Source: Geobacteraceae bacterium
GTDB taxonomy: Bacteria; Desulfobacterota; Desulfuromonadia; Geobacterales; Geobacteraceae
Assembly: GCA_009773645.1 (NCBI GenBank)
Contig: WSYB01000025.1
Span: forward strand, 1 to 64,000
Direction: 5' to 3'
DNA: 64,000 nt
Shown: piece by piece, positions 51,337 to 60,876 of the stretch
How positions within the stretch are numbered: the first letter of the stretch is position 1
Layout of the letters: each line of letters starts with the position of its first letter
Notes under the pieces: generated by a model
What the model saw: the letters and a program-made list of their open reading frames with translations, nothing else
Databases searched by the model: none
What the model was told of the DNA's origin: nothing
Translations under genes and position numbers: made by a program

Positions 51337-51537
51337 TTAAACTCTGGTGACGTTTTCTGCCTGCAGGCCCTTTGGACCCTTGACAACATCGAAAGTTACC
51401 CTATCGCCTTCAGCCAGGGATTTAAACCCATCGCCCTTGATGGCGGAGAAATGGACAAACACGTCCTCGCCATTTTCCTGCTCTAGAAAACCAAACCCCT
51501 TGCTGTCATTAAACCATTTTACCGTGCCGTTTGCCAT
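51337..51537 (-). CDS. cold shock protein (CspA family), copy 1
   Basis: 66 residues, one cold shock domain. RNP1-like SKGFGFLEQ and RNP2-like VFVHFSAI bind single-stranded RNA or DNA. It acts as an RNA chaperone. It differs from the copy at 55400-55600 in only four or so residues. The 5' leader and promoter region are also similar between copies. The RhlE-type helicase is next downstream. Confidence 0.95.
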   Translation of the reverse strand: MANGTVKWFNDSKGFGFLEQENGEDVFVHFSAIKGDGFKSLAEGDRVTFDVVKGPKGLQAENVTRV

Positions 51538-51597
51538 GTTCTTACTTTCTCCTGATACGTGTTGTTTTTATCCGGGAATATCCGCGGACTTTTTTGA

Positions 51598-51626
51598 CCG
51601 TAACAGCTTTGCAAGAACAATGTCAA
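51598..51626 (-). promoter_or_regulatory. promoter of cold shock gene 1
   Basis: On the minus strand TTGACA (51626-51621) is 17 bases from TTACGG. The -35 and surrounding CTTGACATTGTT are conserved at the second cold shock gene. Confidence 0.5.
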
Positions 51627-51680
51627 GCAATTTAATTCGGGAAATTGAAGGAGAAAAGGGCTTCCCTTCAGCAGGGCCTG

Positions 51681-52085
51681 TCAGTGATCGCTGTAGCCGA
51701 GTACGACGAGAATGCAAGAGCCGTCGGCGATGACGTTGATGTTATTCTCCTTGCACAGCTTCACTGCGGCGGCGCTTTCCGCGCCGGGCTGCATCCAGAT
51801 ACCCGTGATCCCCTTCTGGATGGCGACCGGGACCAGTTGTTCGGTCACCTGCGGGGGGGTGATCATGGAGATGCTCTTCACCTCCGGAGAAAGATCCGTG
51901 ATGCTTCCCACGCACGGCACCCCCTCGATCTCCTTCTCGTTGGGATTGACCGGGATTGCCCGGCGCCCGTGCTGGAGGTAGCAACGGAGTACCTTGTTTC
52001 CGTACTTGTACCGGTTTGCGGATGCTCCCACGACGCCGAACGCCGGGGAGGCAAGAAAAAGATCGATCTGTTCCTGGCTTGCCAT
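51681..52085 (-). CDS. CoA-binding domain protein (YccU-like)
   Basis: 134 residues, a Rossmann CoA-binding domain: AFGVVGASANRYKYGNKVLR near the N terminus, IPVNPNEKEIEGVP and GIWMQPGAESAAAVKLC. The family resembles the N-terminal domain of ADP-forming acyl-CoA synthetases and binds CoA; its cellular role is unclear. The start at 52085 has a perfect AGGAGG. Confidence 0.9.
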   Translation of the reverse strand: MASQEQIDLFLASPAFGVVGASANRYKYGNKVLRCYLQHGRRAIPVNPNEKEIEGVPCVGSITDLSPEVKSISMITPPQVTEQLVPVAIQKGITGIWMQPGAESAAAVKLCKENNINVIADGSCILVVLGYSDH

Positions 52086-52204
52086 TATTTCCTCCTGTTT
52101 TGCGAGTGCTGTTCCCGGTCTCTCCGGGATCGGAAATATCTTCACGTTTCCTGTATAAGTATGGCGCGAGTCCCCCGATTTGCAAGGGGGCCGCCGGCTT
52201 TTCG

Positions 52205-54265
52205 CTATATCCGGCAGATGCCGTGGATTGCATCGCACGCTTCACCGAACATCTTCTCGAGCCAGTCCTCCCTGCGGCTTTCGGCACTCATGGGGAGCCC
52301 GCATTTCGTACAGGTCGTGAGCCTCCCCAGGCGTCGTACCAGTCGCTGGATCGTGGCGATAAAGGTGGCATGGCTCCAGGCAAGAGGAGAGACGGAAAGT
52401 GGTGTGCCGGTGAGGGGATGGACCTGTTCCGCAAGCACCCCGGAAGGGAAGGCGTGTGCGGCGACCCAGTCGAGGATATCGCGTGCTCCGGCCATCTCCT
52501 CTTCGTTGCCGGCTCTCTCCACGAGATAGTCGGCGAGCCAGAGGGTCGCGATGAACCAGGGGTTTCCCGGCAGGTCCGGGCTCATCCGGTAAAACTGGTC
52601 TCCCTCGTAGCGGGCCATACCACCCACCGTGGTATTCACCCACAGCTTCTCGCGCAGGGCGGAGAAGGTGCCGGCGATGCGCGGGTCGTCAGCGGTATAG
52701 AGACCGAAGGCGAAGAGCCCCCAGAGGCTTGCATCGCAGGCAGCGTCCACAACCAGCTTGTCCTGGTCGTCATAAGAGATCATGCGGCAGAAGCGCCCCA
52801 ACTCCTCACGCCACAGATGGGTGCTGGCGGCATCTCTGATTTCCGCTGCCACTTTGCGGTAGTGATCGGCCCGCTCCGTTTCGCCGAATACCGTGCAGAA
52901 GAGGGACGCTGCGGTCAGCCCTCCGAACACCGCCCCAACAGTGAAGGAGAGGATACCGCGCCGTTCCTCCCACAGATCGTATGAGGGGGCGGGGAGCCCG
53001 GTCGCCGGGTCGCGGTAGCTGCACATGAAGTCGGCGGCGTTCTTGACGAGGGATTTATAGAGGGGCTTGATGAACTCGATGTCGCGGTAGAGCACGAAGT
53101 GGTGCCAGAGTGCCCATAGGACCAGGGCGGTCTCGTCCTCCTGGATCGGGAGCTGAGGCTTTCCCTGTGCGAACCAGGGGTGCCAGGAGGATGCGGGGGT
53201 GCCGTCCGGGTTATACTTGTGGAGAAGGTAGCCGTCTGGTCCGATTACCCTGGCAATGAAACGGTAGAAGTTCTGGGCGGTCCCCGGGTATCCCGCCAGG
53301 TCGAGGGCATTGGCCGCGAGCGCTCCATCCCGCGGCCAGATGTAGGAGTAGGTGTCGCGGTTGAATTGGATCACGTCGGAGTCGTTAGCCGCCAGAATTC
53401 CCCCTTCACCGTCGATCTGGCTATGGAGCACGAGGAGACTGCGGCGGTAGAGTTCAGCCACCTGTTCCGGCAGACTCTCCAATGGCGGGCTTTCCTTGCG
53501 TACCCGGAGGGTCCAGTAGTCAGCGGTCCGCTTGATCATTTCTTCCGGGCGCTTGCGCTTAACGAGAGCGTCGAGCCTCCTTACTTCCTGCCAGTTCTCC
53601 CCCGCCGCCAGCCAATAGTATGCCCTGCCGCGGGACATTCCCCCAAGGGAAAGGGTGAGGCCGATGACCGAATCGACGGACCCCTGGGCGATAGGGTTGC
53701 CGGAGAGGAGACCGTCCTCGGCATCGCGGTAGGTGCCTTCCCTTTCTGCCAGTTCTTTCTGCCCCACGGCATAGAGGATCGGCCCGTCGTTCCCCGGTAT
53801 GCCGGCGTTTGCCAGAAAGTAGCGGGCTCCTTTGTAATGCACGACGCCGCCGGTTTCCGGGTCAAAGGCGGCGGTGTCCCCCACGCTGTTTCCGGAGATA
53901 CTGAAGTCCTGGCCGAAGAAGAGACGGACCTCACGCGCTGCCGGATGCATGTTTTCCACCTCGATTTCGCGCAGATAGACGTTCTCGTGGAAATCGACCG
54001 CATCCCGGCAGGCGAGCAGGAGCCCAAGCTCCCGATGGTAGAGGCTGATCCGGGTAACGAGGGTGTCGGTCTCGTAGCGGAGGTCCTTCTCCCATCCCGG
54101 CCCTAGCCAGGCAAAGCTTCCCTCCACCCAGACTCCGAAGCGCGACAGGCGCCCCCCCACGTGGTTTTCCTGGCCGACGTGGGGGAAATAGAGGTCACGG
54201 ATGGCATAGTTATGGTCGAAACAGACGAGCAGGCTCCCGTTTCCGACCGGAATATCACGCGGCAC
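52205..54265 (-). CDS. glycoside hydrolase family 15 (glucoamylase-like)
   Basis: 686 residues beginning at GTG 54265 with AAAGGAGGAG upstream. The N-terminal beta-sandwich (GNGSLLVCFDHNYAIRDLYFP) and (alpha/alpha)6 barrel match bacterial GH15. The catalytic acid is in SYDLWEERRG and the second carboxylate region in AEQVHPLTGTPLSVSPLAWS. YSYIWPRDGALAANALDLAG is a substrate-binding motif. It lacks a signal peptide, so it probably acts on cytoplasmic alpha-glucans or trehalose. A C-terminal CxxC (CTKCGLPM) is a small addition. Confidence 0.93.
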   Translation of the reverse strand: MPRDIPVGNGSLLVCFDHNYAIRDLYFPHVGQENHVGGRLSRFGVWVEGSFAWLGPGWEKDLRYETDTLVTRISLYHRELGLLLACRDAVDFHENVYLREIEVENMHPAAREVRLFFGQDFSISGNSVGDTAAFDPETGGVVHYKGARYFLANAGIPGNDGPILYAVGQKELAEREGTYRDAEDGLLSGNPIAQGSVDSVIGLTLSLGGMSRGRAYYWLAAGENWQEVRRLDALVKRKRPEEMIKRTADYWTLRVRKESPPLESLPEQVAELYRRSLLVLHSQIDGEGGILAANDSDVIQFNRDTYSYIWPRDGALAANALDLAGYPGTAQNFYRFIARVIGPDGYLLHKYNPDGTPASSWHPWFAQGKPQLPIQEDETALVLWALWHHFVLYRDIEFIKPLYKSLVKNAADFMCSYRDPATGLPAPSYDLWEERRGILSFTVGAVFGGLTAASLFCTVFGETERADHYRKVAAEIRDAASTHLWREELGRFCRMISYDDQDKLVVDAACDASLWGLFAFGLYTADDPRIAGTFSALREKLWVNTTVGGMARYEGDQFYRMSPDLPGNPWFIATLWLADYLVERAGNEEEMAGARDILDWVAAHAFPSGVLAEQVHPLTGTPLSVSPLAWSHATFIATIQRLVRRLGRLTTCTKCGLPMSAESRREDWLEKMFGEACDAIHGICRI

Positions 54266-54517
54266 GGCTCCTCCTTTCCACTGCCGGTGTGCGGCACGGT
54301 AATGGTGCGGATGTCAGCGGCGTCAGGGGACCGTGAATGCCGGATCAGCCCAATGACAGTTCCGCCCCGACTACTTCATCAGTTCACAGTATAAGGCGAT
54401 TGTTCGATTCCGCAAGCGGGATGGAGAGGGATGGGGAAGAGCATCGGCGTTTAATACATGGTATAATTTTCCCAGAGCAGCTTGAAGCTGACTCCTGACA
54501 GGAAGGAGAAGCACCCG

Positions 54518-55315
54518 ATGGGAGAGAAAATGCCGGTCCTGTTTATTGGCCACGGTTCGCCGATGAACGTCATCCTGGAGAACGGATTCACGCGGAGCCT
54601 GGCAGCGTGGGGGAGACGCCTGCCGCGGCCCCGGGCGATCATGGTCGTTTCTGCCCACTGGCTCACTGCCGGTACGTATGTCACGTGCATGGACCGGCCG
54701 CGGACGATCCACGATTTTTACGGCTTCCCCGACGAACTTTACGCCATCACCTACCCGAGCCCCGGTTCCCCGCTTGAGGCGCAGTTCGTCACCGGCGCCG
54801 GACGAAAGGCGCAGATACAGTGCAACCGTGACTGGGGGCTCGACCATGGGGCCTGGTCGGTCCTGAAGCATCTCTATCCGGAAGCGGACATCCCGGTGTT
54901 TGAGATGAGCCTCGATTATTCGTTCAACGACTGGCATCCGAAGCCGCTTCAGTACCACTACGACCTGGCGGCGGAGCTGGCTGAGCTGCGCAGGCGGGGC
55001 ATCCTGATCATCGGGAGCGGCAACATCGTCCACAATCTGGCGCGCATCGATTTCCGCAACATGGCGGCGGAACCCCCTCCTTGGGCCGTGGAGTTCGACG
55101 AACTGGCGAAAGGGAATCTTCTCAGTGGAAATCACCGGGACCTGATCGAATTCCAGAACATGGGAAGAAGCGCTCCGCTCGCCGTCCCGACTCTCGACCA
55201 TTATCTCCCCATGATCTACGTGATTGCCCTGCAGGAGGAAAACGAACCGCTCACCTTCACCCATGAGGGGTTTCAGCATGGTTCGATTTCCATGAGATGT
55301 TTTCAGATCGGATGA
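54518..55315 (+). CDS. ygiD: 4,5-DOPA-extradiol-dioxygenase family protein (YgiD)
   Basis: 265 residues from ATG 54518 with GGAAGGAG upstream. Zinc/iron ligands are in FIGHGSPMN, VSAHWLTAG and SGNIVHNLARI, the class III extradiol dioxygenase (LigB) fold. YgiD-type enzymes can open the ring of DOPA and use zinc; the natural substrate here is unknown. Monocistronic. Confidence 0.9.
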   Translation: MGEKMPVLFIGHGSPMNVILENGFTRSLAAWGRRLPRPRAIMVVSAHWLTAGTYVTCMDRPRTIHDFYGFPDELYAITYPSPGSPLEAQFVTGAGRKAQIQCNRDWGLDHGAWSVLKHLYPEADIPVFEMSLDYSFNDWHPKPLQYHYDLAAELAELRRRGILIIGSGNIVHNLARIDFRNMAAEPPPWAVEFDELAKGNLLSGNHRDLIEFQNMGRSAPLAVPTLDHYLPMIYVIALQEENEPLTFTHEGFQHGSISMRCFQIG

Positions 55316-55346
55316 AGAGGGGAAGAATATTCTAAGTGCACGGCAT

Positions 55347-55377
55347 AAAAAAAACCCCGGATTTCTCAGGGGCTTTT
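55347..55377. terminator. terminator of cold shock gene 2
   Basis: A run, CCCCGGATTTCTCAGGGG, T run; close copy of the terminator at 51285. It also converges with the ygiD transcript. Confidence 0.85.
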
Positions 55378-55399
55378 TGTGCCGGATAGAGTATGGTGC

Positions 55400-55600
55400 T
55401 TATACTCTGGTTACGTTGGCCGCCTGCAGACCTTTCGGACCCTTGACCACATCGAACGTTACCCTATCGCCTTCAGCAAGGGATTTAAAGCCGTCGCCCG
55501 TGATGGCGGAGAAATGTACGAATACGTCTTCGCCGTTCTCCTGCTCGAGAAAACCAAACCCCTTGCTGTCGTTAAACCATTTTACTGTGCCTTTTTCCAT
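55400..55600 (-). CDS. cold shock protein (CspA family), copy 2
   Basis: 66 residues, differing from copy 1 at residues 2-3 (EK for AN), at one residue of SAITGD and at one near the C terminus (QAANV for QAENV). It carries intact RNP1 and RNP2. It has its own promoter and terminator, both similar to those of copy 1, so a whole transcription unit was duplicated. Confidence 0.95.
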   Translation of the reverse strand: MEKGTVKWFNDSKGFGFLEQENGEDVFVHFSAITGDGFKSLAEGDRVTFDVVKGPKGLQAANVTRV

Positions 55601-55650
55601 TACGTTCTTTCTCCTGATATTTTTTTATCCGGCAATTTTCCCGGACAATG

Positions 55651-55680
55651 GTAACGTAACAACTTTACTAACAATGTCAA
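55651..55680 (-). promoter_or_regulatory. promoter of cold shock gene 2
   Basis: CTTGACATTGTT (with TTGACA at 55680-55675) followed by GTTACGTTAC, resembling the copy 1 promoter; the -10 box is imperfect. Confidence 0.45.
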
Positions 55681-55765
55681 GCATTAATATCGACGAATTC
55701 AAGAAAATCCCGTTCTTCCTCCAGATTGGCGCGCTACCGGTCAATGTCCGTTTTCCTGGTCATCT

Positions 55766-56869
55766 TCAGTCCCTTGACTTTTCCCCCATGGGCTTCGGCA
55801 CTTCGCCTGCCAGGAGCGGCCGGGGGGCCAGGTGTTCGGGCAGCCGCAGCAGGGTGACCCCCGGAGGGATTTCCAGTTGTTCGTACAGGAGATGGGTGCG
55901 GCCGATGTAGGTCTTGGAGAAGTGCATGGGGAGGAGAAAGCGCGGACGGAGCCTTTTTGCCAGAAAGTTGAGGTCATCGGCGCAGAGGTGGTGGGAGATC
56001 CGCGCCTTTTCCCGGTCTTCCGTCATGAATGAGCATTCGCTGACGAGGAGTGTCACTCCGTCAAGAAGCGGCACGACCTTCGCCAGGTTTTCTTCGTTGA
56101 AGCCGATGTCGGTGAGGTAGCCGATGGAGGCCGGCGCTTCCTCCTTGCGGATGGCCTCATACAGGGCGCAGGCGTCATCAACCGGCTCTTCCGTGGGAGC
56201 TCCACCCGTGCGCCGAATGACAGTGAGCGGCTCCTCCGCCTGCCAGCCGTTGTAGAAACGTTTCTTCAAGAGCCGCAGCCAGTCCCCCTTCACCAGTCCA
56301 GCGCGGTCAATCTTCCCCTCATCCATCAGAAACGCAGGTATTTCCGTGACCCGGAAGACAAGTGCCGGAATCTTGTGGTCGCACAGTTCCGCCTCCACTT
56401 GCAGGCAGGCGTTACGGAAAATAGTCCTGCCGCTTCGCTCCCGTTCCTCCACGAAGCGGGGGGGGAAGCCTTCGGAACCGGGGAAAACAGAGGTCCTGAT
56501 GCGGTCGGTCATAACCTCGTGAACCCGGAAGGAGCACCAGTATGGCTCTGTCAGGTTCCAGTCATAGCCGGCCAGTTTGTGGGCCATCTTCTGGGCCACT
56601 CCCGGCGGGCCGAAGATATCGACCGTCCTGGGGGAGACGTGGACATTGCGGATGAGGGTGTCGATTCCCATGAAGTGGTCCATGTGGGCATGGGTGATGA
56701 ACAGCGCCTCCACCGACTTCAGGACACGCTTGGCCAGATGATGGATCTGGCCGCAGTCGAACAGGAGCCCTTTTCCCAGGGGCCTGACATGGACGTAGAG
56801 CACCGGGTCGTCCAGGAGGCCAGAGAAAAAGGTCGGTTCCATGTGGCGAAACGGCAGACGTGGGCTCAT
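55766..56869 (-). CDS. metallo-beta-lactamase-fold hydrolase, RNase Z-like
   Basis: 367 residues. The metal site FITHAHMDHFMGID (HxHxDH) is typical, with LVSECSFMTED and LLPMHFSKTY as later motifs of the RNase Z/ElaC group. DIFGPPGVAQKMAHKLAGY also fits. Authentic RNase Z trims tRNA 3' ends; this longer variant may do so or cut other phosphodiesters. The first ATG is used; ATG 56842 is possible. It lies downstream of hemB beyond a palindromic repeat, so it may not belong to the heme operon. Confidence 0.85.
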   Translation of the reverse strand: MSPRLPFRHMEPTFFSGLLDDPVLYVHVRPLGKGLLFDCGQIHHLAKRVLKSVEALFITHAHMDHFMGIDTLIRNVHVSPRTVDIFGPPGVAQKMAHKLAGYDWNLTEPYWCSFRVHEVMTDRIRTSVFPGSEGFPPRFVEERERSGRTIFRNACLQVEAELCDHKIPALVFRVTEIPAFLMDEGKIDRAGLVKGDWLRLLKKRFYNGWQAEEPLTVIRRTGGAPTEEPVDDACALYEAIRKEEAPASIGYLTDIGFNEENLAKVVPLLDGVTLLVSECSFMTEDREKARISHHLCADDLNFLAKRLRPRFLLPMHFSKTYIGRTHLLYEQLEIPPGVTLLRLPEHLAPRPLLAGEVPKPMGEKSRD

Positions 56870-56901
56870 GAACTTAATTATACCAGGGGAATTTGATGGA
56901 A

Positions 56902-56966
56902 GTAGGGGCGATTCATGTATAAACGGCTTGACCGTTTATCGGTGACGGTCACTACATCGCCCCTAC
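56902..56966. repeat. REP-like palindrome between hemB and the MBL gene
   Basis: Outer arms GTAGGGGCGA / TCGCCCCTAC enclose an inner AAACGG-CTTGA-CCGTTT hairpin. It resembles GGGGCGATTCATG-type dispersed palindromes known in bacteria. Confidence 0.75.
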
Positions 56967-56996
56967 GGGCCAATGAAAGGCTTTGAAAAAAAGATA

Positions 56997-58010
56997 TTAC
57001 GGACAGCCGCAGCGGGTCGCCCTGGCTGCCTCGTACCCCTTGTGGAGGAGCTTTGCCGCTTCCTTGGCGTGGTACGTGAGAATGAGGTCGGCGCCGGCCC
57101 GCTTGAAGGAGATCATGGTCTCCATGATGACCCGATCTTCGTCGATCCACCCCATCTTGCCTGCAGCCTTGATCATGCTGTATTCGCCGGAGACGTTATA
57201 GACCGCCACCGGCAGGTTGAATTCATTCCGCATCTCCCGGACGATGTCGAGATAGGGGAGCCCCGGTTTCACCATGATGATGTCCGCCCCTTCCTCCACG
57301 TCCATCTGCGCTTCGCGGAGGGCCTCCAGGCGGTTCGCCGGGTCCATCTGGTAGGAGCGGCGGTCGCCGAACTGGGGGGTCGATTCGGCCGCCTCGCGAA
57401 ACGGGCCGTAGTAGCCGGAGGCATACTTAACGGCGTAGCTCATGACCGGGATGTGGGTATAGCCGCTTTCGTCGAGGATGTTGCGGATGGCGGCGATGCG
57501 CCCGTCCATCATGTCCGACGGCGCCACCATGTCGGCCCCTGCCCGGGCATGGGACAGGGCCTCCTTGGCCAGGAGTTCCAGCGTCGCGTCGTTGTCCACA
57601 TCCCCATTCTTGATGATGCCGCAGTGGCCGTGGTCGGTGTACTCACACATGCAGACGTCGGTGATGACCGCGAGTCCCGGCACCTTCTTTTTCAGTTCCC
57701 GGATGGTCTCCTGAATGATGCCGGTGTCCGAGTAGGCGTCGCTTCCCACGGCGTCCTTGGTCTCCGGGATGCCGAAAAGGAGGACCGCGGGAATTCCCAG
57801 CTCATGGGCCTCCTGCGCCTCTTCGACGATGTACTCGATGGACTGCTGGTAGATGCCGGGCATGGAGGAGACCTCCTTCCTGATCCCTTGGCCGAAGGCG
57901 GAAAACATGGGATAGATGAGGTCGTTGGTGGAGAGGGAGGTCTCGCGGACCATGTTGCGGAAGACCTCCTTGCCTCTTATCCTTCTTGCGCGAAACTGGG
58001 GGAAGAACAT
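56997..58010 (-). CDS. hemB: delta-aminolevulinic acid dehydratase
   Basis: 337 residues. It joins two 5-aminolevulinates into porphobilinogen. The Schiff-base lysines are in [17 protein letters not shown] and [10 protein letters not shown]. The metal-binding segment [14 protein letters not shown] has three cysteines, so the zinc-type active site is present. GAGG lies six bases before the ATG at 58010. It is the last core heme gene of the cluster, 58 bases after cobA/hemD. Confidence 0.96.
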   Translation of the reverse strand: MFFPQFRARRIRGKEVFRNMVRETSLSTNDLIYPMFSAFGQGIRKEVSSMPGIYQQSIEYIVEEAQEAHELGIPAVLLFGIPETKDAVGSDAYSDTGIIQETIRELKKKVPGLAVITDVCMCEYTDHGHCGIIKNGDVDNDATLELLAKEALSHARAGADMVAPSDMMDGRIAAIRNILDESGYTHIPVMSYAVKYASGYYGPFREAAESTPQFGDRRSYQMDPANRLEALREAQMDVEEGADIIMVKPGLPYLDIVREMRNEFNLPVAVYNVSGEYSMIKAAGKMGWIDEDRVIMETMISFKRAGADLILTYHAKEAAKLLHKGYEAARATRCGCP

Positions 58011-58068
58011 TTGTCGCCTCCATGGTTCACGCTACAACCGCCACCGGGCCTTGTTGAGCGTGAACAGA

Positions 58069-59619
58069 CTATTGGGTTGAGCCAGAGTGCAGGGAAAAAA
58101 ATTTTACTATTTCTTCGGTCATTGCCGCAAGGGTATATTCCTTCGGCTCGATATCTACCTGAAGTCCCAGTTCGCGGCAGGTTTTGGAAGTTATCGGGCC
58201 GATGGACGCGACGGCGACCCCTTCAAGGAGCTTGAGGAGCCGGTTTTCCCCCAGCATGGCGGCGAGGTTTGTCACGGTGGAGGAGGAGGTGAAGGTTACA
58301 CAGTGAATACGTCGCCCTTCCAGGGCTTCCAGGGCCAGGCGGGGAAGCTCGTCGGGGGTCACGTTGCGGTAGGCGACCGGCGCCACCACTTCAGCCCCCA
58401 TCCGTCCCAGTTCCGCGGGAATGACATCCCTGGCCCGGTCCGCCTTGGGGAAGAGGACCCGCCGGCCGGAAACCTCCAGGTCGCGGAACGCCTCGATGAC
58501 CCCTTCCGCCTTGTAGTCGGACGGCACCAGATCGGCCTTGACGCCGTGAACCCCGAGCGCAGCCGCTGTTTTCGGACCCACCACGCAGACCCGGCACCGG
58601 CCGATGGCCCTGCTGTCGAGTCCCAGGGCTCCCAGCCTGTCGAAGAAAGACTCAACCCCGTTGAAGGAGGTGAAGACCAGCCAGTCGAAGGAGGAAAGCG
58701 CTTCGATGGCTTCGTCCAGCTCGGAGAAGCTCTCCGGCGGGACAATCCTGATGGTGGGGCATTCGAATACCCGCGCGCCGTAGCCCGCGAGGAGTTCCGA
58801 GAACTCTCCCGCCTGGTCGGCAGTCCGGGTGACCATGATTCCCCGGCCGAACAGGGGGCGGTTGTCGAACCAGCGGAGCTCTGAGCGAAGCGTTACCACC
58901 TCACCGACCACGGTGATCACCGGCGCCTTGAAGGCGGCTTTGCGGGCCTTTTCCGCTATATCGGCAAGGGTGCCGGTCAGGACCTCCTGTTCCGGCCGGG
59001 TCCCCCAGCGGATGAGCGCCACCGGGGTTTCCGGGCTTCTTCCATGGGACATGAGGTTTGCGGCGATCTGCGGCAGGTTCTTCATCCCCATGAAGAAAAC
59101 GACGGTGCCGCTCCCCAGGGAGAGACGCTCCCAGTCTATCTCCGACGCTTCCTTGCCGTGGCTTTCATGGCCGGTAACGAATGCCACCGACGTGGTGAAT
59201 TCCCGATGGGTGAGCGGGATGCCGGCATAGGCCGGCGCGGCAATGCCGGCGGTGACACCCGGGACGATTTCAAAGGGGATGCCGGCGCTGACCAGCGCCT
59301 CACACTCTTCGCCGCCGCGGCCGAAAACGAACGGGTCTCCCCCTTTGAGTCGCGCCACCCGCTTTCCTTCCAGTGCCTTTCTGACCAGCAGATCGTTGAT
59401 CTGCCACTGCTCGCGGTTATGGGCCCCTCCCACCTTGCCGGCATAGATGAGCTCCGCCCCCTTTGGGGCATATTCCAGGAGGCTCTCATTGGCCAGGTAG
59501 TCGTAGATGATGACCTCAGCTCTGGCGATGCACTCCCGCCCCTTGACGGTTATCAGTCCGGGGTCGCCCGGACCGGCGCCGATGAGGTAGACGTAGCCTT
59601 TTTTTGTGGATTCAGCCAT
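58069..59619 (-). CDS. cobA-hemD: fused uroporphyrinogen-III C-methyltransferase / uroporphyrinogen-III synthase
   Basis: 516 residues. Residues about 1-250 are the SAM-dependent methyltransferase (YLIGAGPGDPGLITVKG; RLKGGDPFVFGRGGEE; ALIRWGTRPEQ) that makes precorrin-2 for siroheme and cobamide. Residues about 260-510 are the synthase (HemD) that closes the tetrapyrrole ring (DWLVFTSFNGVESFF, CVTFTSSSTVTNL). The fusion puts the branch point in one protein. ATG 59619 is preferred to 59637 by family alignment; no strong ribosome site precedes either. Confidence 0.95.
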   Translation of the reverse strand: MAESTKKGYVYLIGAGPGDPGLITVKGRECIARAEVIIYDYLANESLLEYAPKGAELIYAGKVGGAHNREQWQINDLLVRKALEGKRVARLKGGDPFVFGRGGEECEALVSAGIPFEIVPGVTAGIAAPAYAGIPLTHREFTTSVAFVTGHESHGKEASEIDWERLSLGSGTVVFFMGMKNLPQIAANLMSHGRSPETPVALIRWGTRPEQEVLTGTLADIAEKARKAAFKAPVITVVGEVVTLRSELRWFDNRPLFGRGIMVTRTADQAGEFSELLAGYGARVFECPTIRIVPPESFSELDEAIEALSSFDWLVFTSFNGVESFFDRLGALGLDSRAIGRCRVCVVGPKTAAALGVHGVKADLVPSDYKAEGVIEAFRDLEVSGRRVLFPKADRARDVIPAELGRMGAEVVAPVAYRNVTPDELPRLALEALEGRRIHCVTFTSSSTVTNLAAMLGENRLLKLLEGVAVASIGPITSKTCRELGLQVDIEPKEYTLAAMTEEIVKFFSLHSGSTQ

Positions 59620-59640
59620 ATTGCACGAAATAACCAAGTT

Positions 59641-59882
59641 TAACAGGGATGGACAGGATATACAGGATGAAGAGCGGGAACATCAATAAACCTAGAAAAA
59701 GCATTTTGAACACGGATCAAATCTGATTAATACGGATTTTCAGGGATTTAAACCACTGAGAGCATTAACCCAAAAGGTTGTAGTAGTAACCCGGTTCATC
59801 TCCTTGAATTATCAGTTTTAATCCGCTTTTTCCGTGTTAATCATAAAGGTTTTATCCTGTTCATCCTGTATATCCTTGTTAA
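59641..59882. repeat. large imperfect inverted repeat between hemC and cobA/hemD
   Basis: Left TAACAGGGATGGACAGGATA plus TACAGGATGAA pairs with right TTCATCCTGTATATCCTTG. An inner pair, AACACGGATCAAATCTGATT near 59709 against the TCCGTGTTAATC near 59830, extends the stem. The sequence is AT-rich and resembles ACAGGATGAACAGGAT-type dispersed repeats of several bacterial genomes. Confidence 0.7.
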
Positions 59883-59898
59883 TACCATGTTTGCGATT

Positions 59899-60855
59899 TT
59901 AGACGGGAATCTCCTTCTCCCGCGTCACTTCCCGCTGGTATACTTCCGACAGTATCTCGTGGGCGCCGTCTTTCAGGAGCTGTTCCGCCAGAGCGATCCC
60001 CAGCTTTTCGCACTGCTCGGCCGGCCCGGTGATGCTCCCCTTGACCGACTTTTTGCCATCCACCGAGGCAACGAAACCGGTCAGCGTGAGCTCATTCTCC
60101 GTGACCACGCCGTGGGCGGCGATCGGCACCTGGCACCCACCTTCGCAGCGCCACAGAAGCGCCCGTTCCGCCCGCACCGCGTGGCTGGTGGCGGGGTGAT
60201 TGAAAAATTCGATGGTCTTTTTGACCTCTTCGTTGTCGAGACGGCACTCGATGCCGAGGGCTCCCTGGCCGATGGCGGGGATGGAGAGGTCGGTATCGAG
60301 GTACTCGGTGACCCGGTCGGTGTAGCCCAGGCGCTTAAGCCCTGCAGCGGCCAGAATGACCGCGTCGAGTTTTTCCGTCTCCAGCTTGTTGATGCGGGTC
60401 TCCACATTGCCGCGGATGATGACCATCTCCAGATCGGGTCGGACCTTCAGGAGCTGGGCCTGGCGGCGGAGTGCTGAGGTCCCGATGCGCGCCGCCGGCG
60501 GGAGGTCTGCAAACTTTACCCCGCGGGATATGACGGCATCGCGCGGGTCTTCCCGTTCGGTGATGCAGTGAAGACCCAGTCCTTCAGGGAACTCCGTCGG
60601 CACATCCTTCATGCTGTGCACCGCGATATCGATATCACCGCGCAGCATCGCCTCTTCGATCTCCTTGACAAACAGCCCCTTTCCGCCCACCTGGGCCAGT
60701 GGCACGTCAAGGATCTTGTCGCCGATGGTTTTTATCTTGACGAGGGTCACCTCCATCCCCGGATTACGCTTTTCCAGCTCGGATTTTACCCAGTTGGCCT
60801 GCCAGAGCGCCAGCTGGCTGGCGCGGGTTCCAATTCTCAGTTGTGTCAATGACAT
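59899..60855 (-). CDS. hemC: porphobilinogen deaminase
   Basis: 318 residues. It polymerises four porphobilinogens to hydroxymethylbilane. The N terminus IGTRASQLALWQANWV and ISRGVKFADLPPAARIGTSA are family hallmarks, and the dipyrromethane cofactor cysteine is in CEGGCQVPIAAHG. GGAGATACAGGT lies upstream of ATG 60855. A 93-base gap to hemA holds a heptameric repeat cluster; a large inverted repeat follows its stop. Confidence 0.96.
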   Translation of the reverse strand: MSLTQLRIGTRASQLALWQANWVKSELEKRNPGMEVTLVKIKTIGDKILDVPLAQVGGKGLFVKEIEEAMLRGDIDIAVHSMKDVPTEFPEGLGLHCITEREDPRDAVISRGVKFADLPPAARIGTSALRRQAQLLKVRPDLEMVIIRGNVETRINKLETEKLDAVILAAAGLKRLGYTDRVTEYLDTDLSIPAIGQGALGIECRLDNEEVKKTIEFFNHPATSHAVRAERALLWRCEGGCQVPIAAHGVVTENELTLTGFVASVDGKKSVKGSITGPAEQCEKLGIALAEQLLKDGAHEILSEVYQREVTREKEIPV

Positions 60856-60876
60856 ATACCTGTATCTCCTTTGAAG

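Noticed and set aside
53180-54106. Plus-strand frame of 308 codons opposite the GH15 gene
   Set aside because: Shadow of a clear GH15 coding region.
56973-58235. Plus-strand frame of 420 codons opposite hemB
   Set aside because: hemB is unmistakable on the minus strand; the antisense frame is a codon-usage shadow.
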